Below, piece after piece: positions 45,450-53,989 of a stretch of 64,000 bases of DNA. Where the stretch lies: the NCBI RefSeq assembly GCF_026340305.1, contig NZ_JAPEPI010000002.1, positions 2,418,001-2,482,000 on the forward strand, read 5' to 3'. Every line of letters starts with the position of its first letter. The stretch's first letter is position 1. The notes beneath the pieces were generated by a model, which ran no database searches, had not been told where the DNA came from, and was given only the letters and a program-made list of their open reading frames with translations. The position numbers were made by a program, and so were the translations under genes. The DNA comes from Streptomyces sp. NBC_01381 (GTDB lineage Bacteria > Actinomycetota > Actinomycetes > Streptomycetales > Streptomycetaceae).

Positions 45450-45455
45450 ATACCG

Positions 45456-46208
45456 ATGCTGGACTACGGCAAGGAAGCAGTCCGCTACGACGCGTCGCGC
45501 GGCGGTGAGCCACGCGCCGCGGCCGCTGCCGCAGCGGTCCTGGGCCTGGTGCCTTCCCGGACCCGCACCCTGCTGGACGTGGCCTGCGGCACGGGCCTGG
45601 TCACCCGGCGGCTTTCCCGCCCTGGCCTGCGGGTGACCGGCGTGGACGCGGCGGACGGCATGGCGCGGATGGCGGCGGCGCGGGTCCCGGGATCCGTGGT
45701 GCTCGGGGACAGCCGTCAACTGCCCTTCCCCGACGCCTCGTTCGACGCCGTGAGCACGGTCTGGCTGCTGCATCTGCTGCCCGGAGCCGACGAGACGGCC
45801 GTGGTCGTCGCCGAGTGCGCGCGGGTGCTGCGGCCCGGCGGCGTCTATGTCACGACCGTCGACAAGGCCGCCTCGCACGACGTGGGCAGCGACATCGACG
45901 CCGTGCTCGCCGGACGTCCGGTGCGCACCGCCCCCGACCGCGCGGACACGGTGCGCTCGCACGCGGCGGCGCACGGCCTGACGGGGGAGGGGCGGGCCCG
46001 GTTCCGCGGGCACGGCCAGGGGCGCTCGCCGCGCGGCACCGTCGATGACCTGCACCGCGGCTGGTTCACCATGCTGGCCCCGGACTCGCCCCTGACCGCA
46101 GGGTTCGCGGCCCGCCTCGCGGAGCTGCCGGACCAGGAAGTCCCGCGCGCCGACCCGGAGTTCACGCTCCTGTCGTTCAGGAAGCAACCGGCGGTCACCG
46201 CCCCATAA
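45456..46208 (+). CDS. Class I SAM-dependent methyltransferase
   Basis: A 250-residue methyltransferase. SAM motifs: LLDVACGTGLVTRRLS (about residue 40), VTGVDAADGMARMA, LGDSRQLPFPDASFDAV and LRPGGVYVTTVDK. The C-terminal part is substrate-binding and unassigned. It begins six bases after the PCD gene, probably co-transcribed. Confidence 0.88.
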   Translation: MLDYGKEAVRYDASRGGEPRAAAAAAAVLGLVPSRTRTLLDVACGTGLVTRRLSRPGLRVTGVDAADGMARMAAARVPGSVVLGDSRQLPFPDASFDAVSTVWLLHLLPGADETAVVVAECARVLRPGGVYVTTVDKAASHDVGSDIDAVLAGRPVRTAPDRADTVRSHAAAHGLTGEGRARFRGHGQGRSPRGTVDDLHRGWFTMLAPDSPLTAGFAARLAELPDQEVPRADPEFTLLSFRKQPAVTAP

Positions 46209-46324
46209 GTTCCGCACGACGGTTTGCTGAAACGGCAAGGCTGCTTGGCGAGTGGCGCCCCGAAGCGCAGGCTGGGGACCGATCCCACCCACCCCTGAGC
46301 ACACCGAAGGCGGCGGCAGCGAAG

Positions 46325-47233
46325 ATGGCCCACGACCACGACGACACTCACCAGCACGGCCACGGCCACGGCCACGGCCACGGTCACCACCACCACGACG
46401 ACATCGACTGGGCGGCGATGGGCCCCATGCTGGAGCGGCAGGCGGAGCTCGCCGCGCCGCAGAACCGCGAGATCGCCGCGTGGCTGCGCGACTGGCAGCC
46501 GGAGCCGTCCCTGATCGCGGACGTGGGCGGCGGCTCGGGCAGCATCTCCTTCCTGCTCGCCGAGGTCTTCCCCAAGGCCGCTGTGATCACCGTGGACCCG
46601 GCGGAGCCGCTCCTGGAGCGGGCCAGGGAGCGCGCCGCCCGCGAGGGCCTGACGGACCGCGTAAGCACCCGCAGGGCGGAACTGCCCGAGGGCATCGGCG
46701 AACTGCCGCCCGCCGACCTCCTCTGGATCGGCCGTGCCCTGCACCACGTGGGCGACCAGCAGGCGGCGCTCGCCGCGCTCGCGGACCGCCTGGCGCCGGG
46801 CGGCGCCCTTGCCCTCCTCGAAGGCGGCCTCAATCCCCGCAGCCTGCCCCGCGACATCGGCTTCGGCCGCCCCGGCCTGCAGACCCGCTTCGACCTGGCC
46901 GACGAGAAGTGGTTCACGCAGATGCGCGCGGACCTGCCGGGCGCCAAGTCGGTCACGGAGGACTGGCCCGCGCTCCTGACCGAGGCGGGCCTGCGCCACG
47001 TGGGCACCCGCTCCTTCCTCCTCGACCTCCCGGCCCCCCTGCCCGCCGACGCCCGCACCCACCTCATCGGCGAACTCACCCGCCGCCGCGAGATGCACGC
47101 GGACACCCTCGACGCCGGCGACCTCGCCACGGTCGACCGCCTCCTGGACGAGAACGACGACCAGAGCCTGCACCACCGGCCGGATGTGTTCCTGCTGTCC
47201 GTGCAGACGGTGCATGTGGGGGTCAAGGGCTAG
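46325..47233 (+). CDS. SAM-dependent methyltransferase with N-terminal His-rich metal-binding stretch
   Basis: A 302-residue methyltransferase. Residues 1-25 are MAHDHDDTHQHGHGHGHG followed by HGHHHHDD, encoded by a repeated CACGGC hexamer, a likely nickel, zinc or copper buffer. The catalytic core follows with DVGGGSGSISFLLAEVFP, ITVDPAEPLLERA and LLWIGRALHHVGDQQAAL, ending in YFxSxQ-like DVFLLSVQTVHVG. A similar His-rich start occurs in metal-handling chaperones. It overlaps the convergent glycosyltransferase by 11 bases. Confidence 0.85.
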   Translation: MAHDHDDTHQHGHGHGHGHGHHHHDDIDWAAMGPMLERQAELAAPQNREIAAWLRDWQPEPSLIADVGGGSGSISFLLAEVFPKAAVITVDPAEPLLERARERAAREGLTDRVSTRRAELPEGIGELPPADLLWIGRALHHVGDQQAALAALADRLAPGGALALLEGGLNPRSLPRDIGFGRPGLQTRFDLADEKWFTQMRADLPGAKSVTEDWPALLTEAGLRHVGTRSFLLDLPAPLPADARTHLIGELTRRREMHADTLDAGDLATVDRLLDENDDQSLHHRPDVFLLSVQTVHVGVKG

Positions 47234-48803
47234 CTGGGCAGTGGCCGGGGCGGGCGTACAGGGTGACGCGCCAGCCCCGGTCGCTCCGGGTGTGGCATTG
47301 CTCGAAGTGGTCCTTCAGGACGTCGCGTTTCACGGTCTCCCGCGGGATCTGGTCGACGGGATCGCGCGAGGGGTCGGTGACGAAGACGATCCGGGTCCGC
47401 GTGAGCATCCGGGCCCGGATGACATCGGCGCCGACCTCGGTGCCGTACAAGGTGTGCGAAGGGGCGGGACGCCGATCGAGGGCGAGATCGTCGAGCTCCG
47501 CGACGGCCTGCGGGTGCGGCAGGGACCAGACCCGGCGGCGCAGCGGCATGTAGAGCACGGCGTCGCCCTCGCTCCCGGCGTCCTGAAGGGCCTGCGTGAC
47601 CGCTGCCGTGTTGTCGAGGCGGCTGTCCGGAGTACGTAGATGCGCGCTGTAGGGGGCCAGAGCGATCAGGGCGGCAGCGGCGGCGACCACAGCGATGGTG
47701 GTCCGCCGGCGTCCGCCGCGCGACACCTGGTCGAGGAGCGCCCCGATGAGCAGCGCGAGCCCGGCGATGCCGTACAGGACGTAACGGTCCGCGTAGAGCG
47801 GCTTGACCGGGGCGATGAGCAGCAGCGCGAGCGTGGGGGTGACGAGCAGCGCCAGGGCGGGCCGACGCAGCCCGATCGGCCGCCCCGCATCCGCCGCCCG
47901 CCCGCCGAGCCTGCCGAGGAGCGCCGCGCAGACCACCCCGGCCACGCACAGACCGGTGGCTCCCGCGTACTGGCTCAGGTCGACGTGGAGCCATCCCACC
48001 TGTTCCTTCTGCCGCTGGCTCAGCACGGCGAGCGGCGCGAGACCCGTGACCACGACCGCCGCGGCCCGGGCCCACGGCCGGCGCGCGGTCCACGGCACCG
48101 TCAGGGCGTGCGCGGGCAGCGCGAACACCGCGAACTCGTGCAGCAGGCACGTCACCAGCATCAGCGCGCCGTACCAGCGCCACAGGCGGCGCGCCCGGCG
48201 TCCGTCGGCCGATGCCGCGCGCACCAGCACGTACGTCGCCCAGACGACAAGGGCGCACACCATCGCGTACGAACGGCCCTCCTGTGCGAAACGCTGGATC
48301 GAAGGGATCACCGCGAACACGGCCCCGGCGAGCAGCCCGGCCCGCGGACCGGCGAGGTGCCGCCCGAGCATCGCCACACCGGCGGTGGCCACGCTCATCG
48401 CGAGCACGGACGGGATCCGCATCACGAGCAACGGGTCGGCACGGCCGAAGAGTTCACAGATCCCGTAGAGGCCGTACATGAGTAAGTAGTAGAGCCCGTG
48501 CACGGCGTCCGCGTTTCCCAGCGTGTGCCAGAGGTCGGACAGGCCGCGGTGCGCGACGTCGTACGTGACCGCTTCGTCCCGCCACATGCTTCCGCCGCGG
48601 CGTACGCCCCAGAGGCCCAGGGCGAGAGTCAGCAGCACGCCTGGCAGGACGGCGGGTAACCACCGTGTGCGATCCCTTAGTTGAACGGCGTGCTCGGACT
48701 GGCGCGCGGATGCTTGCGGCCGGTCGGAAAGGCTGGACCGAGTGGTGGTGGCGATGGCGGGCTCCCCGTGCGTGTGCGGTCGGCTGTGCGGATCCGGGCC
48801 CAA
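47223..48803 (-). CDS. GT-C-type membrane glycosyltransferase (family 39-like)
   Basis: A 526-residue polytopic membrane protein. MWRDEAVTYDVAHRG near residue 75 is the extracytoplasmic Asp-Glu motif of the GT-C (PMT/ArnT-like) fold; many helices follow (about nine to eleven), with DRYVLYGIAGLALLIGALLDQ near the end. The C-terminal soluble part (YMPLRRRVWSLPHPQAV) is extracytoplasmic. It likely transfers a polyprenyl-phosphate sugar to an acceptor outside the membrane. The N-terminal 45 residues are proline/serine-rich and an alternative, shorter start is possible. Confidence 0.82.
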   Translation of the reverse strand: MGPDPHSRPHTHGEPAIATTTRSSLSDRPQASARQSEHAVQLRDRTRWLPAVLPGVLLTLALGLWGVRRGGSMWRDEAVTYDVAHRGLSDLWHTLGNADAVHGLYYLLMYGLYGICELFGRADPLLVMRIPSVLAMSVATAGVAMLGRHLAGPRAGLLAGAVFAVIPSIQRFAQEGRSYAMVCALVVWATYVLVRAASADGRRARRLWRWYGALMLVTCLLHEFAVFALPAHALTVPWTARRPWARAAAVVVTGLAPLAVLSQRQKEQVGWLHVDLSQYAGATGLCVAGVVCAALLGRLGGRAADAGRPIGLRRPALALLVTPTLALLLIAPVKPLYADRYVLYGIAGLALLIGALLDQVSRGGRRRTTIAVVAAAAALIALAPYSAHLRTPDSRLDNTAAVTQALQDAGSEGDAVLYMPLRRRVWSLPHPQAVAELDDLALDRRPAPSHTLYGTEVGADVIRARMLTRTRIVFVTDPSRDPVDQIPRETVKRDVLKDHFEQCHTRSDRGWRVTLYARPGHCPASP

Positions 48804-48925
48804 GAACGGGACCGGAAAGCCGAGTTCAGCGGCGCACGGATTGATTGGCAGCCCTGTTTCGCCGCACCGATCAATTGCTAACGTGGTCTCGGATCTTGAC
48901 CAGAGGGGGCTGGGAGGGGCAGGGG
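48804..48925. other. Divergent promoter spacer
   Basis: A 122-base spacer between the glycosyltransferase and the large WD40 protein genes. ATTGAT at 48840-48845 and ATCAAT at 48869-48874 are inverted, and TAACGT at 48878-48883 is a possible -10; nothing else is recognised. Confidence 0.4.
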
Positions 48926-51900
48926 ATGGGGCGTCGGGAGAAGCCGCTCGAGCCGACGGCGGGCCCGGTACAGCGGTTCGCGTACGAACTCCGCAAGCTC
49001 CGCGTCGACGCGGGCAGCCCCACCTACCGGGCGATGGCCCAGCGCGTCGCGTACTCCGCTCCGACGCTCTCCGCGGCCGCCGCCGGAGAGCGGCTGCCGA
49101 CGCTGCCCGTGCTGCTCGCCTATGTGTCCGTGTGCGACGGGGACCCGCAGGAGTGGGAGCGGCGCTGGTACGAAACGGTCGCCGAAGACGCCGAACGGGA
49201 CACGGACGGGGGCGAGTCCCCCTATCCCGGGCTCGCCAGATTCGGTGCCGACGACCAGGCCCGCTTCCATGGCCGCGGCGACCTCGTGGACGAGCTGGTG
49301 CGGCTCACCTCGCGGCGCCGCGTGGCGGCCGTGATCGGTGCCTCCGGCAGCGGCAAGTCGTCGCTGCTGCGGGCCGGGCTCATCCCGGCGTTACGGGAGT
49401 CCACCGATGCCCGGCGCCCGGCCGCGATGCGCATTCTCACCCCGGGCGACCGCCCGGCCCGAACGCACCGGGCCCTGCTGACGCCCGCCGACGGCGCCGG
49501 CGACACGCTCCTCGTGATCGACCAGTTCGAGGAGGTCTTCTCGCTCTGCCACTCCCCGGCGGAACGGACGGAATTCCTGGACCGGCTGCTCATGGCCCGC
49601 GCCCCCGGCAGCCGCCTGCGCGTGATCGTCGCCGTCCGCGCCGACTTCTACGGCCGCTGCGCCGAACACGGCCCCCTGGCCGACGCGCTGGGAGACGCCA
49701 ACCTCCTCGTCGGCCCCATGTCGCCGAGTCGACTGCGCGAGGCCATCGTCAGGCCCGCGGCGGCCGAACGGCTCGTCGTGGAGCGGACGTTGACGGCCCG
49801 GATCGTGGCCGACGTGGTGGACGAGCCGGGCGGCCTCCCGCTGATGGCGCACGCGCTCCGCGAAGTGTGGCGGCGGCGCAGCGGCAAGACACTGACAGAG
49901 GCGGCGTACGAGGCGATCGGCGGCGTACGGGGCGCCATCGCGCACACCGCGGAGGAAGTCTTCGGGCGGCTGACGGACGCGGAGGCCGCGACGGCCCGTC
50001 GGCTGCTCCTGCGCATGGTCGCGCCGGGCGACGGCACGCAGGACACCCGCCGCCCCGTCGACCGCGCCGAACTTCCGGCCGGCTGCGACGACGTACTGGA
50101 ACGCCTGGTCGCCGCGCGGCTGCTGACCGTCGACGGAACGACGGTCGACCTCGCCCACGAGGCCCTGATCAGCGCATGGCCGAGGCTCCGGGGGTGGGTC
50201 GACGCGGACCGCGACCGGCTGCGGCTGCACCGGGCGCTGACCGAGGCGGCCGTGACGTGGCAGGAGCTTGGGCGGGACGCGGGGGCCGTGTACCGGGGGA
50301 CGAGGCTGACGGCGGCGCGGGAGGCGTTCGGTTCGGGAACTGATTCCGGCTCCCTCGAACTGACCGCCCTGGAAAAGGAGTTCCTCGACGCCGGTGTCGA
50401 CGCCCACGACCACGACATACGCGCGAAGGCACGCGCCGCGCGCCGGACGCGGGCGCTCATCTCCGGCCTCGCCGTACTGCTCTGCCTCGCCGTGGTCGCG
50501 GGCATGGCCGCCTGGCAGCAGAACCGGAACGGGGAGCGGCAGCGGGCCGAGGCCCAGGCGCGGCGGATCGTCGGCGTCGCGCAGACGCTGCGGGTTTCGG
50601 ATCCGGTGACCGCGATGCGGCTGAGTGTGGCTGCCTGGCGCGTCGCGGATCTGCCGGAGACACGCGAGGCGGTGCGTGCCGTCGGCGCGTGGCGGGAGCA
50701 GGACTCGTTCGCCGGCCTCGACAAGAGCACCACGCCGAACGCGCGGCGCTGGCTGAGCATGGACGGGCGCACGCTGACGGCGGTCGACCGTGACCGTGTG
50801 GTGCGGTGGGACGTGCGCGACCATCGCCGCATCGGTACGACGTCCCGGCCCGGTGCCCACGAGAACAGCATGGACGTCAGCGCCGACGGACGCATGGTCG
50901 CGCAGCACGGCAGGAGCGGCGTACTGGTGTGGGATCTGGTCCGGAACCGGGCGGTCGGCCCGCGCTTCGGGACGGGGGAACGGTGGGACACGGACGGTTG
51001 GTTCGGGCCGCGCGGCCGGACCTTCGTCATCCGCACGAGGGTCGGCGACGGTGCCACGGTCCAGGTGTGGGACATACGCAGGCACAAGCTTCTCGACGAG
51101 ATCCGGGGCCAGGACACGGAGAGTCCCGCTCCGGCGCTCAGCCCCGATGACCGGCTGCTCGCGACCTGTTCGCAGGGCGGCCGGCTCGCTGTGCGGGACG
51201 TCGCGAAGGGGCGGTACGTGCCCAGGACCTGGCCGCGCGATGTGGATGAACAGGTCTGCGGAGCACCTGAGTTGACCTTCACCCCGGACAGCCGGGCGCT
51301 GTCCTTCTCCATGGGGAGCGGGATCCGCACCTGGGAGCCGACGACCGGCCGGGAGCGCCCGAAGATCAAGCTGCCCGCCGGCTCCGAGGGAGGTGTGGAC
51401 TTCGACGATGACGGGACGGTCGCGGCGGTCATGGCCGACGACGGGGACATCACGCTGTGGATGACCGATTCGCCCGGCACGTCGCTCCTGCGCTATCCGG
51501 TGCGGGACCGCGGAGCCACCGACTTGAGGGTGGACACGGCAGCGGGTGTGATCCGCTACCGGGCCAGCTCCGAAGTCGTACGCACCCTCGACATTCGAGC
51601 GGCCCTGACCGTGCACGGTCGCAGTCGACCGCTGGCGGCCGCGCGCTTCAGCCCGGACGGGCGCACCCTCGCCACGGTCGAAGGCCGCGGCAGCGAAGGG
51701 AAGCTGAGGCTGCGCGATGCGCGGAGCGGTGAGGTGTCGGCGTCGCTGCCAGGACCGGCCTGCGTGGAATGCGGGGTGGGCCAGCCGTGGGCCTTCTCCC
51801 CGGACAGCCGGGCTCTTGCCTACGGGTTCCTGGGCCAGAGCGGCACGACGGTGCGGCGGTGGAACATCAGGGACGCCCAGGAGTCGTCCCGTACGCGCGT

Positions 51901-52630
51901 CCCGTCGTGGGTCGACAGCCTGGCGGTCCCGTCGCGCGGTGCGCGAGTGGTCGCCGCGGGCACACCGCTGGGCGAGCGGGACCACGACGACCGGCAGGTC
52001 GAGGTCTGGAACATGACGGGGGACACGCGAACCAGGGCGTTGCGGCAGCATACGGCCGGACTGGTGGGAACGCTGGCTCCCGACGGCCGATCCCTCCTCA
52101 CGACGGACGGTGTGCTGACCGACCTCCGGACGGGGCGGTCGTCGCGGGCACTGCGCGGCGAGGACATGTTGAGCACCGTGGTCCACAGCCCCGACGGCCG
52201 CCTTCTCGCCGTCGCCGACGACAGCGGCAGGATCACCCTGTGGGACGCCCGTGGCCGCCGAGCCCTGGGCGTGCTCTCTCCGGGCTCGTACGAATGGGGC
52301 AGGGCGGAGGAGCCACTCGGATCGGTCCTGTCCTTCTCCGAAGACGGCCGCTATCTCGCCGCGGGTGGAGAGAACGGCACCGTACGCGTCTGGGAGACCG
52401 AAACCCCCCGCCTTGCGGGCGCCGAGTACCCCGCCACGGACGGCCCCGTCCTGGGACTCGGCTTCGCCGGGGACGAACTCCGGGTGGCGACCGCGCACAT
52501 CCCCAGCCGCTCGGTGCCGATCGGGGCGGGCCGTGCGGCGGACGCCGTGTGTGAGCGCGCCAGAGGCGGACTCAGCAGGGCGCAGTGGCAGACCTATCTG
52601 CCAACTGTCGAGTACCGAAAGACCTGTTGA
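48926..52630 (+). CDS. HTH-NTPase (nSTAND1)-transmembrane-WD40 protein
   Basis: A 1,234-residue multidomain protein. Residues about 14-75 are helix-turn-helix-like (YELRKLRVDAGSPTYRAMAQ, YSAPTLSAAAAGERLP). Residues 120-430 are a STAND-type P-loop NTPase: YPGLARFGADDQARFHGR, Walker A GASGSGKSS (about 138-146), Walker B LLVIDQFEEVF. One membrane helix lies at about 511-532 (ALISGLAVLLCLAVVAGMAAW). From residue 600 there are WD40-like beta-propeller blades (SPDGRTLATV, SPDSRALAYGF, SEDGRYLAAGGENGTVRVWE). It ends in CERARGGLSRAQW as in its relatives. Such proteins are thought to act as signal-triggered NTPase switches in development or defence; the output here may be the HTH. Its stop region is tandemly triplicated. 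Confidence 0.85.
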   Translation: MGRREKPLEPTAGPVQRFAYELRKLRVDAGSPTYRAMAQRVAYSAPTLSAAAAGERLPTLPVLLAYVSVCDGDPQEWERRWYETVAEDAERDTDGGESPYPGLARFGADDQARFHGRGDLVDELVRLTSRRRVAAVIGASGSGKSSLLRAGLIPALRESTDARRPAAMRILTPGDRPARTHRALLTPADGAGDTLLVIDQFEEVFSLCHSPAERTEFLDRLLMARAPGSRLRVIVAVRADFYGRCAEHGPLADALGDANLLVGPMSPSRLREAIVRPAAAERLVVERTLTARIVADVVDEPGGLPLMAHALREVWRRRSGKTLTEAAYEAIGGVRGAIAHTAEEVFGRLTDAEAATARRLLLRMVAPGDGTQDTRRPVDRAELPAGCDDVLERLVAARLLTVDGTTVDLAHEALISAWPRLRGWVDADRDRLRLHRALTEAAVTWQELGRDAGAVYRGTRLTAAREAFGSGTDSGSLELTALEKEFLDAGVDAHDHDIRAKARAARRTRALISGLAVLLCLAVVAGMAAWQQNRNGERQRAEAQARRIVGVAQTLRVSDPVTAMRLSVAAWRVADLPETREAVRAVGAWREQDSFAGLDKSTTPNARRWLSMDGRTLTAVDRDRVVRWDVRDHRRIGTTSRPGAHENSMDVSADGRMVAQHGRSGVLVWDLVRNRAVGPRFGTGERWDTDGWFGPRGRTFVIRTRVGDGATVQVWDIRRHKLLDEIRGQDTESPAPALSPDDRLLATCSQGGRLAVRDVAKGRYVPRTWPRDVDEQVCGAPELTFTPDSRALSFSMGSGIRTWEPTTGRERPKIKLPAGSEGGVDFDDDGTVAAVMADDGDITLWMTDSPGTSLLRYPVRDRGATDLRVDTAAGVIRYRASSEVVRTLDIRAALTVHGRSRPLAAARFSPDGRTLATVEGRGSEGKLRLRDARSGEVSASLPGPACVECGVGQPWAFSPDSRALAYGFLGQSGTTVRRWNIRDAQESSRTRVPSWVDSLAVPSRGARVVAAGTPLGERDHDDRQVEVWNMTGDTRTRALRQHTAGLVGTLAPDGRSLLTTDGVLTDLRTGRSSRALRGEDMLSTVVHSPDGRLLAVADDSGRITLWDARGRRALGVLSPGSYEWGRAEEPLGSVLSFSEDGRYLAAGGENGTVRVWETETPRLAGAEYPATDGPVLGLGFAGDELRVATAHIPSRSVPIGAGRAADAVCERARGGLSRAQWQTYLPTVEYRKTC

Positions 52631-52663
52631 CGAAGACCTGTTGACTTGACGAAGGCCTGTTGA
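52616..52663 (+). repeat. Three tandem copies of the stop-codon region of the WD40 gene
   Basis: CGAAAGACCTGTTGA (52616-52630, containing the stop), CGAAGACCTGTTGA (52631-52644) and CGAAGGCCTGTTGA (52650-52663), with a five-base CTTGA between the last two. Confidence 0.85.
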
Positions 52664-52688
52664 CGCGAACAGCGGGCGGGACGGCAAA

Positions 52689-52728
52689 GGGGCGCCTGCG
52701 CCCGGCGTGTGCCGGACGGAGGCGCCCC
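52689..52728. terminator. Two-tier hairpin between convergent genes
   Basis: GGGGCGCCT (52689-52697) pairs with AGGCGCCCC (52720-52728), and inside it CCGGC pairs with GCCGG around GTGT. It lies between the WD40 gene and the convergent aldo/keto reductase gene, and likely terminates both. Confidence 0.8.
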
Positions 52729-52737
52729 AGGGTGACG

Positions 52738-53571
52738 TCAGAGCACGTCGAACGTGGACGGATCCGGACCGAGCCGCCGGTCCTCGTTCAGGGCGCTGAT
52801 CGCCGCCATGTCCTCGGGGTCCAGCTCGAAGCTGAAGACGTCGATGTTCTCCTTGATCCGCGACGGCGTCACGGACTTGGGGATCACCACGTTGCCCAAC
52901 TGGACGTGCCAGCGCAGGACGACCTGTGCGGGCGTGCGGCCGTGCTTCTGGGCGATCGCGACGATCGCGGGGACCTCCAGGAGCCCCTTGCCCTGGCCCA
53001 GCGGGGACCAGGCCTCCGTGGTGATGCCCTGCTCCGCGTGGTACTCGCGGGCGGCGCGCTGCTGGAGGTGGGGGTGGAGCTCGATCTGGTCGACCGCCGG
53101 GATGATCGACGTCTCGTCGAGCAGCCGCTCCAGGTGGTCGGGCTCGAAGTTCGAGACGCCGATGGACTTCGCGCGCCCGTCGGCCTGGATCTTCTCGAAC
53201 GCCTTGTACGTGTCCACGTAGAGGTTCTTGGAGGGCAGCGGCCAGTGGATCAGGTACAGGTCCACATAGTCGAGGCCCAGCTTCTCCAGCGACGCGTCGA
53301 AGGCGCGGAGCGTGGCGTCGTAACCCTGGTCCGCGTTCCAGAGCTTCGTGGTGACGAAGAGCTCCGCGCGGGCGATGCCGGAAGCGGCGATGGCCTTGCC
53401 GGTGCCCTCTTCGTTGCCGTAGACGGCCGCGGTGTCGATGCTGCGGTACCCGGCCTCCAGTGCCGTCGTGACGGCCGCCTCGGCCTCGTCGTCCGGTACC
53501 TGCCAGACGCCGAAGCCGAGCTGCGGCATCTCGACGCCATTGTTCAGGATGATCGGGGGGACCTTGCTCAC
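52738..53571 (-). CDS. Aldo/keto reductase
   Basis: A 277-residue NADPH-dependent oxidoreductase (AKR5-like, 2,5-diketogluconate reductase group). The GTG at 53571 is chosen with AAGGA upstream; the longer frame is out of character. The tetrad is present: Asp and Tyr in SIDTAAVYGNEEG, Lys in VTTKLWN, His in YLIHWPL. The NADPH site is IPKSVTPSRIKENIDVF. It is divergent from the pqq operon, separated by 282 bases; a metabolic link to sugar oxidation is possible but not shown. Confidence 0.92.
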   Translation of the reverse strand: MSKVPPIILNNGVEMPQLGFGVWQVPDDEAEAAVTTALEAGYRSIDTAAVYGNEEGTGKAIAASGIARAELFVTTKLWNADQGYDATLRAFDASLEKLGLDYVDLYLIHWPLPSKNLYVDTYKAFEKIQADGRAKSIGVSNFEPDHLERLLDETSIIPAVDQIELHPHLQQRAAREYHAEQGITTEAWSPLGQGKGLLEVPAIVAIAQKHGRTPAQVVLRWHVQLGNVVIPKSVTPSRIKENIDVFSFELDPEDMAAISALNEDRRLGPDPSTFDVL

Positions 53572-53853
53572 GAGCTCTCGATCCTTAAGTCGTCGGGTGG
53601 TACTCCCATGGTCAACGATCAGGTGCGGTGCTGCATTCCTTGACCACTCCCGGGTGAAGTACGGGCGTTTTTTGGTCCGCACCATTGACCGCGTTCCGTC
53701 ATGCCGCGACTCTATTGCACATCACTGAACGCAGGACACTCATGTGAACGCCCGGTGAACTGGGTGCTCCTTTCGCTCCTGCCCCCCACCCTGAACCCTC
53801 ACCCTGGCCCCCACCCTGAACCCCCACTTTTTCAGGAAGGCAGCGATCCACGT
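53572..53853. promoter_or_regulatory. Divergent spacer with CACCCTG repeats upstream of pqqA
   Basis: The spacer carries the promoters of the aldo/keto reductase and of the pqq operon. At 53783-53823 the 16-base CCCCCACCCTGAACCC occurs twice, 25 bases apart, with a third ACCCTG between them, immediately before the pqqA ribosome site (AGGAAGG at 53835). A TTGACC at 53683 may be part of a promoter. Confidence 0.5.
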
Positions 53854-53979
53854 ATGAATGACCACGAGACCCCCACGGCACTTCCGGCGCCAGAAGCCGT
53901 CACCGCATGGCAGACCCCCGAGTACGAGGTCGTGGAGACCGCGCTCGAAGTGACCGCGTACCGCCGCGCCGACCGGTAA
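53854..53979 (+). CDS. pqqA: Pyrroloquinoline quinone precursor peptide PqqA
   Basis: A 41-residue peptide. ALEVTAYRRADR near the C terminus contains the conserved Glu-x-x-x-Tyr pair (Glu32 and Tyr36), whose side chains are joined by PqqE to make PQQ. A longer N-terminal leader with several charged residues (MNDHETPTALPAP) precedes it, as is usual when PqqD recognises the leader. AGGAAGG lies upstream. Ten bases separate its stop from pqqB. Confidence 0.92.
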   Translation: MNDHETPTALPAPEAVTAWQTPEYEVVETALEVTAYRRADR

Positions 53980-53989
53980 CCCCGCCGCC

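Noticed and set aside
49391..52687. Minus-strand frame of more than 1,000 codons
   Set aside because: Antisense shadow of the WD40 protein gene.
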